Below, piece after piece: positions 17,539-26,076 of a stretch of DNA of 64,000 nt (position 1 is the first letter of the stretch; every line of letters begins with the position of its first letter). The position numbers were made by a program, and so were the translations under genes. Where the stretch lies: contig NZ_LT594621.1 of NCBI RefSeq assembly GCF_900091655.1, positions 1,178,001 through 1,242,000 of the forward strand, in the 5' to 3' direction. This stretch comes from Culturomica massiliensis. Lineage in GTDB: Bacteria > Bacteroidota > Bacteroidia > Bacteroidales > Marinifilaceae. Under the pieces are notes generated by a model. The model saw only the letters and a program-made list of their open reading frames with translations. It did no database searches and was not told where the DNA came from.

Positions 17539-17805
17539 ATGGATATAAAGAAAAAATTACCCTTACATTGTCCGGCCTGTGAAACACCTCTGAAAGTCGG
17601 GCGATTGTTTTGTACCCAATGCGGCACGGAAATTTGCGGAACCTTCGATCTTTCACCTTTGGCACAATTAAGTGAAAAGGAGCAGACTTTTGTAATCGAC
17701 TTTGTCAAGGCGGGAGGAAGTCTCAAAGAAATGGCCAAAAAGATGAATTTAAGTTACCCGACCGTCCGTAATCTACTGGACGATCTTATTGAAAAACTAC
17801 CTTAA
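17539..17805 (+). CDS. DUF2089-family zinc-ribbon/HTH protein
   Basis: An 88-residue protein starting at the ATG at 17539, fixed by the promoter just upstream. The N-terminal zinc ribbon has two CxxC pairs, CPAC and CTQC (about residues 11-14 and 26-29), followed by a helix-turn-helix (KEMAKKMNLSYPTVRNLLDDL). DUF2089 proteins are predicted transcriptional regulators, usually encoded beside the membrane proteins they control. It ends 10 nt before the Yip1-like gene, so it probably autoregulates this operon. DNA binding is inferred. Confidence 0.82.
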   Translation: MDIKKKLPLHCPACETPLKVGRLFCTQCGTEICGTFDLSPLAQLSEKEQTFVIDFVKAGGSLKEMAKKMNLSYPTVRNLLDDLIEKLP

Positions 17806-17815
17806 CTTACAAGCC

Positions 17816-18421
17816 ATGGACACGCAAATTTCATTTTGGAAAAAAATACTGAATCCGTTTATACAAATAGCGGGTATACCGGCCCTGATTTACGGATTTG
17901 CAGGGGTATGCATTACAATAGTCCTATCGTGGATCACAGGATTACATTTTCAAGGATTGTTACACATGGGATGGGCTCCGAGTAATACATTTACAACATT
18001 TTTGGGCGAACATCTGATTATCTGGCTGATACCGGCACTCCTCTTCTACACCTCAGGTCTGCTTCTGTCGCGTTCCCGAATCCGCATCGTCGATGTCCTC
18101 GGTACCACGGCTTTCGCACAGCTGCCTTTAATCGCAACAGCGCTGCTATGCTTTTGTAAACCGCTACAGACATTAATCCATGCAACCCCTCAAGACATAA
18201 CGATAGAATGGCTCAATAGCCCGGAAATCATGACAGGAGCATTTCTGGCCCTTATTTCGACTGTCTTTATCGTCTGGACACTGATATGGATGTTCAAGGC
18301 CCTGAAAGTAACCTGTAACCTGAAAGGTGCACGTCTGGGCATCGCTTACGCCGTTTCGATAATCGGCGGGGATATTCTGGCCGTATACCTGATCAGCTTT
18401 CTTTACAAAATAAACGTTTAA
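17816..18421 (+). CDS. Yip1-domain multi-spanning membrane protein
   Basis: A 201-residue integral membrane protein. The ATG at 17816 is preferred over a TTG nine codons upstream that lies within the previous gene. Five hydrophobic spans are visible (about 20-45, 65-88, 95-125, 140-165, 170-198). The arrangement and the LGTTAFAQLPLI segment fit bacterial Yip1-domain proteins, whose role is unknown. It follows the DUF2089 regulator by 10 nt and precedes the secreted hydrolase by 12 nt; the three are almost certainly one operon. Confidence 0.75.
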   Translation: MDTQISFWKKILNPFIQIAGIPALIYGFAGVCITIVLSWITGLHFQGLLHMGWAPSNTFTTFLGEHLIIWLIPALLFYTSGLLLSRSRIRIVDVLGTTAFAQLPLIATALLCFCKPLQTLIHATPQDITIEWLNSPEIMTGAFLALISTVFIVWTLIWMFKALKVTCNLKGARLGIAYAVSIIGGDILAVYLISFLYKINV

Positions 18422-18433
18422 ACCCATAACACT

Positions 18434-19405
18434 ATGAAAAAGATTATTTTATATCTATTAGTAGGACCGTTATGCCTGCCACTATGTCTATTGGGCCTGA
18501 TGTCGCAGTCGTCATACGGACAAGAGTCGGAAGTCGTCATGAAAACCGCAACAGGAGACCTGTACGGGACATTATCGGTACCTGAAAACACCTCAAACAG
18601 TCCGGTTGTATTGCTTATTGCCGGCTCAGGGCCGACCGACCGGGACGGCAACAACCCGATGATGAAAAACAATGCTTTGAAAATGCTGGCGGAGATGTTA
18701 CGTACCAACGGCATCGCCTCATTACGTTTCGATAAAAGAGGAATTGCCAAAAGCAGCAATGCCGGATTGCAGGAAAAAAACCTGCGCTTTGAAGACTATG
18801 TGAACGACGTCAACGATTGGGTCAGTTACCTGAAAAAAGACAAGCGTTTCAACCAAGTCATCGTTGCCGGACACAGCGAAGGCTCTCAAATCGGTATTTT
18901 AGCGGCAGGCAGTAACCCGGAGATCGGCAAAGTTATTTCTCTGGCAGGCGCCGGAAGACCGGCTTCCCAGATTCTCCGCAAACAACTCGCCAAACAACCG
19001 CAACAGATTCTGGATATGTGCAATCCGATACTGGAGAAACTCGAAAAAGGAGATACAGTTGGTCATGTTTCTCCCCTGCTCTATACATTGTTCCGGCCGT
19101 CTGTCCAGCCCTATCTGATCTCCTGGTTTAAATACGATCCGGCGCAAGACATCAGGCAACTGCATATACCGGTACTACTCATATCAGGGACCAACGATCT
19201 GCAATGCCCTACGGAAGAAGTCGAATTACTGGCCAATGCTTATCCGAAAGCACAAAAATACATCATTCCCGGTATGACACATGTATTGAAAGACTGTGAC
19301 TCTCAGGACCAGGTTTTTCAAATATCGGCAGTATACAACAATCCCGACGCCCCTCTCAATAAAAGTCTGGAAAAAATAATCGTCGATTTTATCAAAAGCA
19401 AATAA
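18434..19405 (+). CDS. Exported alpha/beta hydrolase
   Basis: A 323-residue serine hydrolase with a long signal peptide (to about residue 29, ...SSYGQ), so periplasmic or surface-located. The nucleophile elbow is GHSEGS with Ser148; the oxyanion segment is GSGPTDRDGN near 65-73; likely acid Asp in SGTNDLQCP and likely base His in PGMTHVLKD. The family is DLH/AXE1-like (S9-related) and acts on esters or peptides; substrate unknown. It is the last gene of the DUF2089-Yip1 operon and is followed by a terminator hairpin. Confidence 0.88.
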   Translation: MKKIILYLLVGPLCLPLCLLGLMSQSSYGQESEVVMKTATGDLYGTLSVPENTSNSPVVLLIAGSGPTDRDGNNPMMKNNALKMLAEMLRTNGIASLRFDKRGIAKSSNAGLQEKNLRFEDYVNDVNDWVSYLKKDKRFNQVIVAGHSEGSQIGILAAGSNPEIGKVISLAGAGRPASQILRKQLAKQPQQILDMCNPILEKLEKGDTVGHVSPLLYTLFRPSVQPYLISWFKYDPAQDIRQLHIPVLLISGTNDLQCPTEEVELLANAYPKAQKYIIPGMTHVLKDCDSQDQVFQISAVYNNPDAPLNKSLEKIIVDFIKSK

Positions 19406-19420
19406 ATATCATTTCACCAG

Positions 19421-19451
19421 AAAAAGGACAAAGTAAAATATTGTCCTTTTT
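19421..19451 (+). terminator. Rho-independent terminator after the hydrolase
   Basis: Arms AAAAAGGACAA (19421-19431) and TTGTCCTTTTT (19441-19451), loop 9 nt, ending in a T-rich run. Confidence 0.8.
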
Positions 19452-19472
19452 CTCTATACCGCAAAATTATAA

Positions 19473-19480
19473 TACATTTG
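19473..19480 (+). promoter_or_regulatory. -7 box (TACATTTG) before the C_GCAxxG_C_C gene
   Basis: Matches TAnnTTTG and lies 26 nt before the ATG at 19507; the position just after the upstream terminator supports it. The -33 box is unclear. Confidence 0.5.
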
Positions 19481-19506
19481 TTACCATTCATACAAATGTC
19501 ATCGTC

Positions 19507-19962
19507 ATGGAAGAAAGGATTCAAAAGGCTGTCGGATTATTCAAGCAGGGCTTTAATTGCTCACAATCGGTATGTGCGGCATTTGCCGACCTCTACGGAT
19601 ATACACCCGAACAGGCCCTGAAAATGTCGGCTTCCTTCGGAGGAGGTATCGGCCGTATGCGCCAAACCTGCGGAGCTGCCTGCGGCATGTTCATTTTAGC
19701 CGGATTACAAACGGGTACGGCCGATCCGTCAGACCGGGAAGGTAAAGCGGCAAACTATCGTCTGGTACAGGAATTAGCTGAAGAATTCAAAAAAAGAAAC
19801 GGAGCACTGAATTGCAGTGAACTACTCGGATTGAAAGAAATTGCACATACAGATCCCCTGCCGGAAGCACGGACTTCCCGGTATTACACCAAACGTCCTT
19901 GCATAAAATTGGTAGAGGAAGCTGCCCGTATCTGGGCCGAATATCTCGAAAAACAACAATAA
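19507..19962 (+). CDS. C_GCAxxG_C_C family protein
   Basis: A 151-residue cytoplasmic protein of the redox-associated C_GCAxxG_C_C family. The ATG at 19507 gives the usual family start (MEERIQKAVGLFKQGFNCSQ) and sits just after the promoter. Conserved cysteines are visible in NCSQSVC, TCGAACG, NCSELLG and RPCIKL. The family is thought to bind a metal or take part in redox chemistry, but no reaction is established. It is a single-gene unit, convergent with mutY with only 10 nt between the stops. Confidence 0.88.
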   Translation: MEERIQKAVGLFKQGFNCSQSVCAAFADLYGYTPEQALKMSASFGGGIGRMRQTCGAACGMFILAGLQTGTADPSDREGKAANYRLVQELAEEFKKRNGALNCSELLGLKEIAHTDPLPEARTSRYYTKRPCIKLVEEAARIWAEYLEKQQ

Positions 19963-19972
19963 AAAGAAAATT

Positions 19973-21043
19973 TCATCTGTTCCTGTCTTCCAGATAGAGA
20001 CTGATCAAACGGGAAACGGCATATTTTTCAAAATCATCGGCGGATACCTGCAAACAATTTGTCAAACCGGCAGAAAGTACGTTTATCCGAATCTCATAAA
20101 AACGGGCATAAATAATGCGATGAGAAAGGACATGTTTATAAGGTCCCGCTCTGCGTACGACGTGTATTTCTCCGGCCCCTTCCCAAAGATGCCGGTATTC
20201 TTCTGTCCGGATCAATTCAGGCCACTCCATATCCTTCTCTGTCTCAATTAAAGGATATTCATACAGATTTTGCCATATATCTTTGGCACGTCGTTGCACC
20301 AACAGGACATTATCCCGGTAATGGATGTGAAAATAATTGAAATAACGGGGCTTTACAAGGGTTTTTCCGGCTTTTACGGGCAAATTTTCTACTTCCCCCC
20401 GAACAAAGGCCACACATTTTTCGCGCAAAGGGCAAAACAGGCAGGCCGGAGACTTGGGAACACACTGGATAGCACCGAAATCCATAATAGCCTGATTATA
20501 AACTCCCGGACAGGAAACCAATAACAACTCCTGCGCCAAAGCGGTAAAAAACTTCTTTCCCTCCGTACTATCTATCGGTATATCTATCCCGAATACCCGC
20601 GATAACACCCGGTAGACATTTCCGTCAACAACAGCATAAGGCTGATTCCAGGCAAAAGAACAGATAGCGGCAGCCGTATACCCGCCGATCCCTTTCAATG
20701 ACAAAACGTCCTCATAACGGACAGGAAACAACCCGGAAAAACGTTGCATAATATCCCGGGCGGCAGCATGTAAATTACGGGCACGACTATAATACCCCAA
20801 ACCCTGCCAATACTTCAGTACCTCGTCTTCCTTTGCCTCTGCCAGTGAACGGACATCCGGGAACCGGGCGGCAAAACGATTGAAATAATCCAAGCCCTGC
20901 ACTACCCGGGTTTGCTGTAAAATAATTTCGGATATCCATATCAGATAAGGGTCATTCGTATCCCGCCACGGTAATTCCCTGCGGTTCTCCTCATACCACG
21001 CAACCAAAACCTTACCAAAACCCGATTTATTATCCACAACCAA
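19973..21043 (-). CDS. mutY: A/G-specific adenine glycosylase
   Basis: DNA repair glycosylase that removes adenine mispaired with 8-oxoguanine or G. The 356-residue protein has the N-terminal ELPWR block, the helix-hairpin-helix SLKGIGGYTAAA with the catalytic Asp in VVDGNVYRVLSR, the 4Fe-4S loop C-x6-C-x2-C-x5-C (CVPKSPACLFCPLREKC) and a C-terminal NUDIX-like recognition domain. The start is uncertain: the frame opens with TTG (21043), with a GTG at 21037, and no ATG suits the domain boundary. It is 139 nt downstream of proS on the same strand. Confidence 0.95.
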   Translation of the reverse strand: MVVDNKSGFGKVLVAWYEENRRELPWRDTNDPYLIWISEIILQQTRVVQGLDYFNRFAARFPDVRSLAEAKEDEVLKYWQGLGYYSRARNLHAAARDIMQRFSGLFPVRYEDVLSLKGIGGYTAAAICSFAWNQPYAVVDGNVYRVLSRVFGIDIPIDSTEGKKFFTALAQELLLVSCPGVYNQAIMDFGAIQCVPKSPACLFCPLREKCVAFVRGEVENLPVKAGKTLVKPRYFNYFHIHYRDNVLLVQRRAKDIWQNLYEYPLIETEKDMEWPELIRTEEYRHLWEGAGEIHVVRRAGPYKHVLSHRIIYARFYEIRINVLSAGLTNCLQVSADDFEKYAVSRLISLYLEDRNR

Positions 21044-21182
21044 TATATTTTACAAAAACTACCCCAAAAACCGACCTTCGATTTCCCGGTACGGGAAACA
21101 TCCCTGTCTGCCGACAGCACATTCTCCCGCCTGAAAATTACCCGATACGGACTTTTGGGGCAGCCTGATCCCGGTAGCCCGG

Positions 21183-22658
21183 TCAATAAGCTTTTGCTAT
21201 CAGCACCCGACGATGCGAAGGTTTACCGGTTACCATACATTTTCCCTCTTCTTCCGGACTATCAAACGGGATACAACGAATCGTCGCTTTGGTATCCGTC
21301 TTGATCTTTTCTTCGGTTTCCGCCGTTCCATCCCAATGACACAGGAAGAAACCACCCTTCGTTTCGACCAGTTGCCTGAATTCGTCGTAAGAATCCACTT
21401 TTGTGATCATATTGTTTCTGAAACCGAGAGCCTTTTTATAAATATTTTCCTGAATGTCTTCAAGTAATTTCCCGATATATTCTACCACTCCGGCCATCGG
21501 TACCGTTTCTTTAGCAAGGGTATCGCGACGGGCCACCTCAACTGTATCGTTTGCCAGATCACGTTCTCCTATCGCCAAACGTACCGGTACTCCCTTGAGT
21601 TCGTAATCAGCAAATTTCCAGCCCGGTTTCTGGGTATCACGATCGTCGAATTTTACGGTAATTCCTTTTGCCTTCAATGCTTCTACGACACCGCTTACCT
21701 TATCACGAATCTGTTGAAGTCCTTCCGGATTTTTATATATCGGCACAATCACGACCTGCAAAGGAGCCAACTTCGGAGGCAATACCAATCCGTTGTCATC
21801 GGAATGTGCCATGATCAAAGCTCCCATCAGACGCGTTGAAACCCCCCAGGAAGTCGCCCATACATAATCCCGTTCACCTGCCTGATTGGTAAACATCACG
21901 TCGAAAGCTTTGGCAAAATTCTGTCCCAGGAAATGAGATGTACCTGCCTGCAATGCTTTACCGTCCTGCATTAAAGCTTCTATCGTGTATGTATCCAAAG
22001 CTCCGGCAAACCGCTCACTTTCACTCTTGGAACCCATAATTACAGGGACAGCCATCCATTTTTCTGCAAACTCGGCATATACGCGCACCATCTGGTTGGC
22101 CTCAGCTACCGCTTCATCCTTAGTGGCGTGAGCAGTATGTCCCTCCTGCCAAAGAAATTCAGCCGTACGCAGAAACATACGGGTACGCATTTCCCAACGC
22201 ATAACATTCGCCCACTGATTACACAATATCGGAAGATCCCGGTAAGATTGTATCCAGTTTTTATATGTATTCCATATAATCGTCTCGGATGTGGGACGGA
22301 TAATATACTCTTCTTCCAGTTTAGCCTCCGGATCGACGATAACTCCGTTGCCGTTGGGATCATTCTTCAAACGATAATGGGTCACAACAGCACATTCTTT
22401 CGCAAATCCTTCAACATGGTCAGCTTCTTTTGAAAAGAAAGATTTCGGTATCAATAAGGGAAAATAAGCATTTACGTGTCCGGTGTCCTTAAACATTTGA
22501 TCCAATTGACGTTGCATCTTTTCCCAAATGGCATATCCGTACGGTTTGATCACCATACAACCTCTTACGGCTGCCGGTTCCGCCAATCCTGCCTTGGTTA
22601 CCAACTCATTATACCATTGAGAATAATCTTCACTTCTTGATGTTAAAAACTTGGCCAT
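21183..22658 (-). CDS. proS: Prolyl-tRNA synthetase (archaeal/eukaryal type)
   Basis: Class II aminoacyl-tRNA synthetase that charges tRNA-Pro. The 491 residues, the absence of the INS editing insertion and the C-terminal extension ending in Ala-Tyr mark the short archaeal/eukaryal form common in Bacteroidota. Motif 2 region (RTRMFLRTAEFLWQEGHTAH) and motif 3 region (GVSTRLMGALIM) are present, as is the proline-site segment GTSHFLGQNFAKAFD. An anticodon-binding domain occupies about 285-400. It is preceded by a -7 box and stands apart from its neighbours. Confidence 0.96.
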   Translation of the reverse strand: MAKFLTSRSEDYSQWYNELVTKAGLAEPAAVRGCMVIKPYGYAIWEKMQRQLDQMFKDTGHVNAYFPLLIPKSFFSKEADHVEGFAKECAVVTHYRLKNDPNGNGVIVDPEAKLEEEYIIRPTSETIIWNTYKNWIQSYRDLPILCNQWANVMRWEMRTRMFLRTAEFLWQEGHTAHATKDEAVAEANQMVRVYAEFAEKWMAVPVIMGSKSESERFAGALDTYTIEALMQDGKALQAGTSHFLGQNFAKAFDVMFTNQAGERDYVWATSWGVSTRLMGALIMAHSDDNGLVLPPKLAPLQVVIVPIYKNPEGLQQIRDKVSGVVEALKAKGITVKFDDRDTQKPGWKFADYELKGVPVRLAIGERDLANDTVEVARRDTLAKETVPMAGVVEYIGKLLEDIQENIYKKALGFRNNMITKVDSYDEFRQLVETKGGFFLCHWDGTAETEEKIKTDTKATIRCIPFDSPEEEGKCMVTGKPSHRRVLIAKAY

Positions 22659-22683
22659 CTTCTTATTTTTTGGTAAAACGTCG

Positions 22684-22691
22684 CAAATTTA
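22684..22691 (-). promoter_or_regulatory. -7 box (TAAATTTG, minus strand) of proS
   Basis: Exact TAnnTTTG match on the minus strand, 25 nt before the proS ATG. No clear -33 TTTG is seen at the expected distance. Confidence 0.5.
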
Positions 22692-22860
22692 AGCAAAAAA
22701 CTAAGATATATAACCCGAAAAAGAGTATTTTTATTCCGTAAACAGATAAAGATACCACACAACGGAGGAATCATGTTAAATACAGTATATAACCCCGGAA
22801 TTCCAAAATTTATGGTATACTTTTTGATAGTAATTTAATAAACAAGTAAATCATTATCTT

Positions 22861-24300
22861 ATGAAATCGATAGTATATATTATAGCTTCAGTGTTTCTCC
22901 TTACCTCCTGCTATTCGAGCCGCAGCCTTAGCAGCAGTATGGAAGACGACATCTACTATGTACCTGGAGCAAAACCGCTTATCGTTAAGGAAGTAGAAAC
23001 CGAAACGGGACAGCATATCGACATGACAAAATCAGCCGGTACGACATCTTACACTCAACCGGAATCAGATTGGACAGGCAGTACGGCATCCGTCATCAAC
23101 CGCCGCAAAGGTACCGTAGAACAAGTCAATACGGCAGATCTGGCTTATCAGGCAGAATCACAATTGTCATCTGCGAATGATATCAACGAAACGATCTATG
23201 AAAATACCGGTTACTGGATCGGTGGCTTTAAAGGCAGTGAGTCGGATTTGCGTGAGGCAGCCCGGATTATAGCCCAATATCCCCAAGGATTCGGCTATAT
23301 TGCCAACGGTACAGACATCGCTCTCAGTCTTTCCGTAAGTCCGGACTGGAATGTTTATACAGACAACAACCGTTACTGGTGGTTTCCGTCCTCTTCAAAT
23401 ATAGAACTTTATTCGACCTTCCTTTTCGGATCCTACCCCAAATACATCTGGACGATTGCCTGGAATCAACCGGGTTATGACAGTTTTGTTTTTGACAGAC
23501 AATTCAACTGGAGTTTCAATCTGGGTTGGGGAAATCCGGGTTGGAGTTTCGGATTCGGTTGGAACAACGGATGGTACGATCCCTGGTACAGACCCTGGTA
23601 TAACGGTTGGTACGGATGGGGCGGCTGGTACGATCCCTGGTATCCGGGTGGATATTATCCGCATTGGCATCACCACTATCCTTATCCGCCTATCTGGGGC
23701 GGCGGACATTACCCCCCCTCTCATAACAGACCCGCACCTGTACGACCGGATAACAACCTGCGTCCGGGAATCGGCACCCGTCCGGGCTATGCTACGCGAC
23801 CGGGAAACAATACGCGACCGGGTTATGGCACCCGCCCCGGCACCAACGTAAGGCCGGGTACGACAACGCGACCGGGAGTAACGACAAGGCCGGGAACCAC
23901 GACCCGTCCGGGTACGACAACGCGGCCAGGTACCAGCGTAAGACCGGGAACGACAACCCGACCGGGTACAACAACACGACCAGGAACAAGCACACGACCG
24001 GGAACCACAACGCGACCGGGAATGACCCGGCCGGGAACCAGCGTAAGACCCGGTACGACAACACGGCCAGCAACGACACGGCCGTCTACATCCGGTCAGT
24101 CAAACCGTTATACCCGTCCGGCAACACGATCGGGAAGCAATTCGTATAATTACAACAGAAACAATACGACACGGCCTTCGTACAACAACACAAGGTCGGG
24201 CGGAAGCAGTTATTCTCCGTCGCGTTCCACAGGTACAACACGGTCGTCCGGAACCACCCGCTCCGGTGGTAGCTCTACCCGAACAGGCGGAAGAAGATAA
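22861..24300 (+). CDS. Repeat-rich lipoprotein with W/Y/G-rich and RPGxxx domains
   Basis: Unrecognised 479-residue surface or periplasmic lipoprotein. A signal peptide ends in the lipobox LTSC (Cys17). Residues about 20-210 form an ordinary globular part; 210-290 are extremely rich in Trp, Tyr, Gly, Pro and His (repeats such as WYDPWY); 295-411 consist of about twenty hexapeptides RPGxxx (mostly RPGTTT); the rest is Ser/Thr/Arg/Asn-rich. The basic, Pro-rich tail could bind acidic glycans or peptidoglycan. It is followed 38 nt later by a FadL/TodX-like barrel, so they may be co-transcribed. Confidence 0.75.
   Translation: MKSIVYIIASVFLLTSCYSSRSLSSSMEDDIYYVPGAKPLIVKEVETETGQHIDMTKSAGTTSYTQPESDWTGSTASVINRRKGTVEQVNTADLAYQAESQLSSANDINETIYENTGYWIGGFKGSESDLREAARIIAQYPQGFGYIANGTDIALSLSVSPDWNVYTDNNRYWWFPSSSNIELYSTFLFGSYPKYIWTIAWNQPGYDSFVFDRQFNWSFNLGWGNPGWSFGFGWNNGWYDPWYRPWYNGWYGWGGWYDPWYPGGYYPHWHHHYPYPPIWGGGHYPPSHNRPAPVRPDNNLRPGIGTRPGYATRPGNNTRPGYGTRPGTNVRPGTTTRPGVTTRPGTTTRPGTTTRPGTSVRPGTTTRPGTTTRPGTSTRPGTTTRPGMTRPGTSVRPGTTTRPATTRPSTSGQSNRYTRPATRSGSNSYNYNRNNTTRPSYNNTRSGGSSYSPSRSTGTTRSSGTTRSGGSSTRTGGRR
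23743..24093 (+). repeat. 18-bp coding tandem repeat (RPGxxx)
   Basis: About twenty units of 18 bp (two shortened to 15) encode RPG plus three residues, most often TTT, TSV or YGT. Units vary at third positions (CGT/CGA/CGG/AGG for Arg), so the array is old or under protein-level selection rather than recently expanded. Confidence 0.9.
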
Positions 24301-24338
24301 AATGCAAAAACTTCGTTTTATACTAAAAACTGAACCCA

Positions 24339-25844
24339 ATGAAAAAATTATATATTCTTTCGGCACTGTTGACTATGGGAACCATAGCATCGGCCCAAAA
24401 TTATGAAGAAATCCTGCGTTTCTCCAGATTTACAACCACAGGGACGGCCCGTTCGGCTGCCATGGGAGGTGCATTCGGAGCCTTGGGAGGCGACCTCTCG
24501 ACTTTAAGTACCAATCCTGCCGGAATCGGTGTTTTCCGGAAATCGGAGGCAGCCTTTACCCCCTTACTGAATTTCAACGATATCAAATCGGGAAACCGTA
24601 CAGCCAATAAGACTTCTTTCCAGATGGGAACGCTGGGGGCAGTTTTCTCTCTGTATACGCCCGACTTCAATTGGCGGGGTTTTAATTTCGGTATCAATTA
24701 TACCAATTTGAGCAACTACAACCGCCAGATGGATATCGCCGTACTCAATTCCTCAACTTCCCAGCTCAATGCCTATGCTCTACAGGCGGACAATATCCAG
24801 CCGAAAGATCTGAATCCGTTTACACTGGGACAGGCGTATGAAACATTCCTGATCAATCCGAATGACCAATTGTACTATTCTCCGGCCGTCGGAGAAGGGG
24901 AATTAGTCAATCAATACAAATTGCTCAAAGAAGACGGATATCAGGGTGAGTATGCTTTTTCTTTCGGCACGAACTACAAGGACAAACTGTATTTGGGAAT
25001 GACTATCGGCTTGCAAACGACCTATTTCAAAACCCGCAGCCAATACACTGAACTCGGTGAAGAAAATGCCCCGTCCGGCTTTGATTCATACGACTTCTTT
25101 GAAAATGTCCGGATCAACGGTGTAGGTACCAACCTGAAATTCGGAGCCATTTACCGTCCGATTCCGGAACTCCGTATCGGTGCCGCTATTCATACGCCCA
25201 CGTGGTATAACATGAATTATCGCCGGGAAACATATATTGACGCTTACTACTGGACTCCCGAAGACCCGAATACCGGGCGGGAATCACAAATCAGCCAATC
25301 CCAGGGATACTACGACAAATACGATTTCGATATGAGAACTCCCTGGCGGGCCATCTTAAGTATTGCAACGGTATTGAACCAAAAAGCGATCATCAGCGCA
25401 GACTACGAATATGTGGATTACGGTTCGGCCAAATACACAGCAGGCCCCTACAGCCGTTTTTACGACGAAACCAACGCCGCAATCAAGAGTACCTATACGG
25501 CAGCTCATAATTTCCGGGTCGGAGCCGAATACCGTTTTAACAGCCAATTCAGCTTGCGGGCCGGCTATAATTATATGGGAAGTCCGTACAAACGCAAAGA
25601 ATACAGTTTTGTAAATTCTATTCCGGGCGGTGATAAAATCCAAACGGTTTCAGGCGGTATCGGTCTGAATTTCGGTCAGTTCTATTGTGACGCCGCATAC
25701 AGCTACCGGTTTGCAAAAGACGAAACCATCTTCTATTACACGGAAACCCAGATCGACAACCTCATTCATACGGTAATGGCAGAGCCCGTATCCAACAAAT
25801 ACCACGAACACCAGGCACGGATTACGGTGGGAGTAAGATTCTAA
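24339..25844 (+). CDS. Outer-membrane transport protein, OmpP1/FadL/TodX family
   Basis: A 501-residue outer-membrane beta-barrel. Signal peptide MKKLYILSALLTMGTIASAQ; the mature N-terminus carries the family motif region GTARSAAMGGAFGALGGDLS...TNPAGIGVFRKSE, the FadL-type hatch seen also in PorV relatives. Amphipathic strands run to a C-terminal aromatic strand ending in VGVRF. Family members import hydrophobic substrates or shuttle type IX cargo; this one is closer to the hemin/aromatic transporter-like group, though the substrate is unknown. It follows the repeat lipoprotein by 38 nt. Confidence 0.87.
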   Translation: MKKLYILSALLTMGTIASAQNYEEILRFSRFTTTGTARSAAMGGAFGALGGDLSTLSTNPAGIGVFRKSEAAFTPLLNFNDIKSGNRTANKTSFQMGTLGAVFSLYTPDFNWRGFNFGINYTNLSNYNRQMDIAVLNSSTSQLNAYALQADNIQPKDLNPFTLGQAYETFLINPNDQLYYSPAVGEGELVNQYKLLKEDGYQGEYAFSFGTNYKDKLYLGMTIGLQTTYFKTRSQYTELGEENAPSGFDSYDFFENVRINGVGTNLKFGAIYRPIPELRIGAAIHTPTWYNMNYRRETYIDAYYWTPEDPNTGRESQISQSQGYYDKYDFDMRTPWRAILSIATVLNQKAIISADYEYVDYGSAKYTAGPYSRFYDETNAAIKSTYTAAHNFRVGAEYRFNSQFSLRAGYNYMGSPYKRKEYSFVNSIPGGDKIQTVSGGIGLNFGQFYCDAAYSYRFAKDETIFYYTETQIDNLIHTVMAEPVSNKYHEHQARITVGVRF

Positions 25845-25854
25845 AATAATTTTT

Positions 25855-25966
25855 GATTTACGATTTTTGATTAAACACACCAAGTCAACAATTAAAGAGA
25901 TTTCAAATTCCATACATAAATATGTAATTTTTCATCCAAGTGTGACAGAATCAAAAATCGTAAATC
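25855..25966. repeat. 18-bp inverted repeat of the AT-rich intergenic family
   Basis: Arms gatttacgatttttgatt (25855-25872) and its exact complement (25949-25966), 76 nt apart, just after the barrel gene's stop. Similar short 'gatttaaaatc/attttagatttacaat' strings recur near 39.4, 49.9 and 51.1 kb. It could act as a terminator or processing signal. Confidence 0.6.
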
Positions 25967-26037
25967 TAAAATCAAAAATAAATTAGCTGTTTAAAAGTCT
26001 GCGAATCTTTACGCTTTTTATAAAAGATATCCCTTTG

Positions 26038-26073
26038 AAAATATTACTTTTGTACCTTCAAAAGTAATATTTT
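26038..26073. repeat. 14-bp palindrome over the miaB promoter
   Basis: Perfect arms 26038-26051 and 26060-26073 with an 8-nt centre, ending 3 nt before the miaB ATG (26077). The left arm contains most of a -7 box. It could be an operator or a leader hairpin. Confidence 0.6.
26045..26052 (+). promoter_or_regulatory. -7 box (TACTTTTG) of miaB
   Basis: Exact TAnnTTTG match, 24 nt before the miaB ATG, lying inside the left arm of the palindrome 26038-26073. The -33 box is weak. Confidence 0.5.
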
Positions 26074-26076
26074 TTT

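Noticed and set aside
23395..24079. Minus- and other-frame open frames over the RPG repeat (for example VPGRVVVPGR)
   Set aside because: They are shadows of the 18-bp repeat; the plus-strand lipoprotein has a signal peptide and explains the region.
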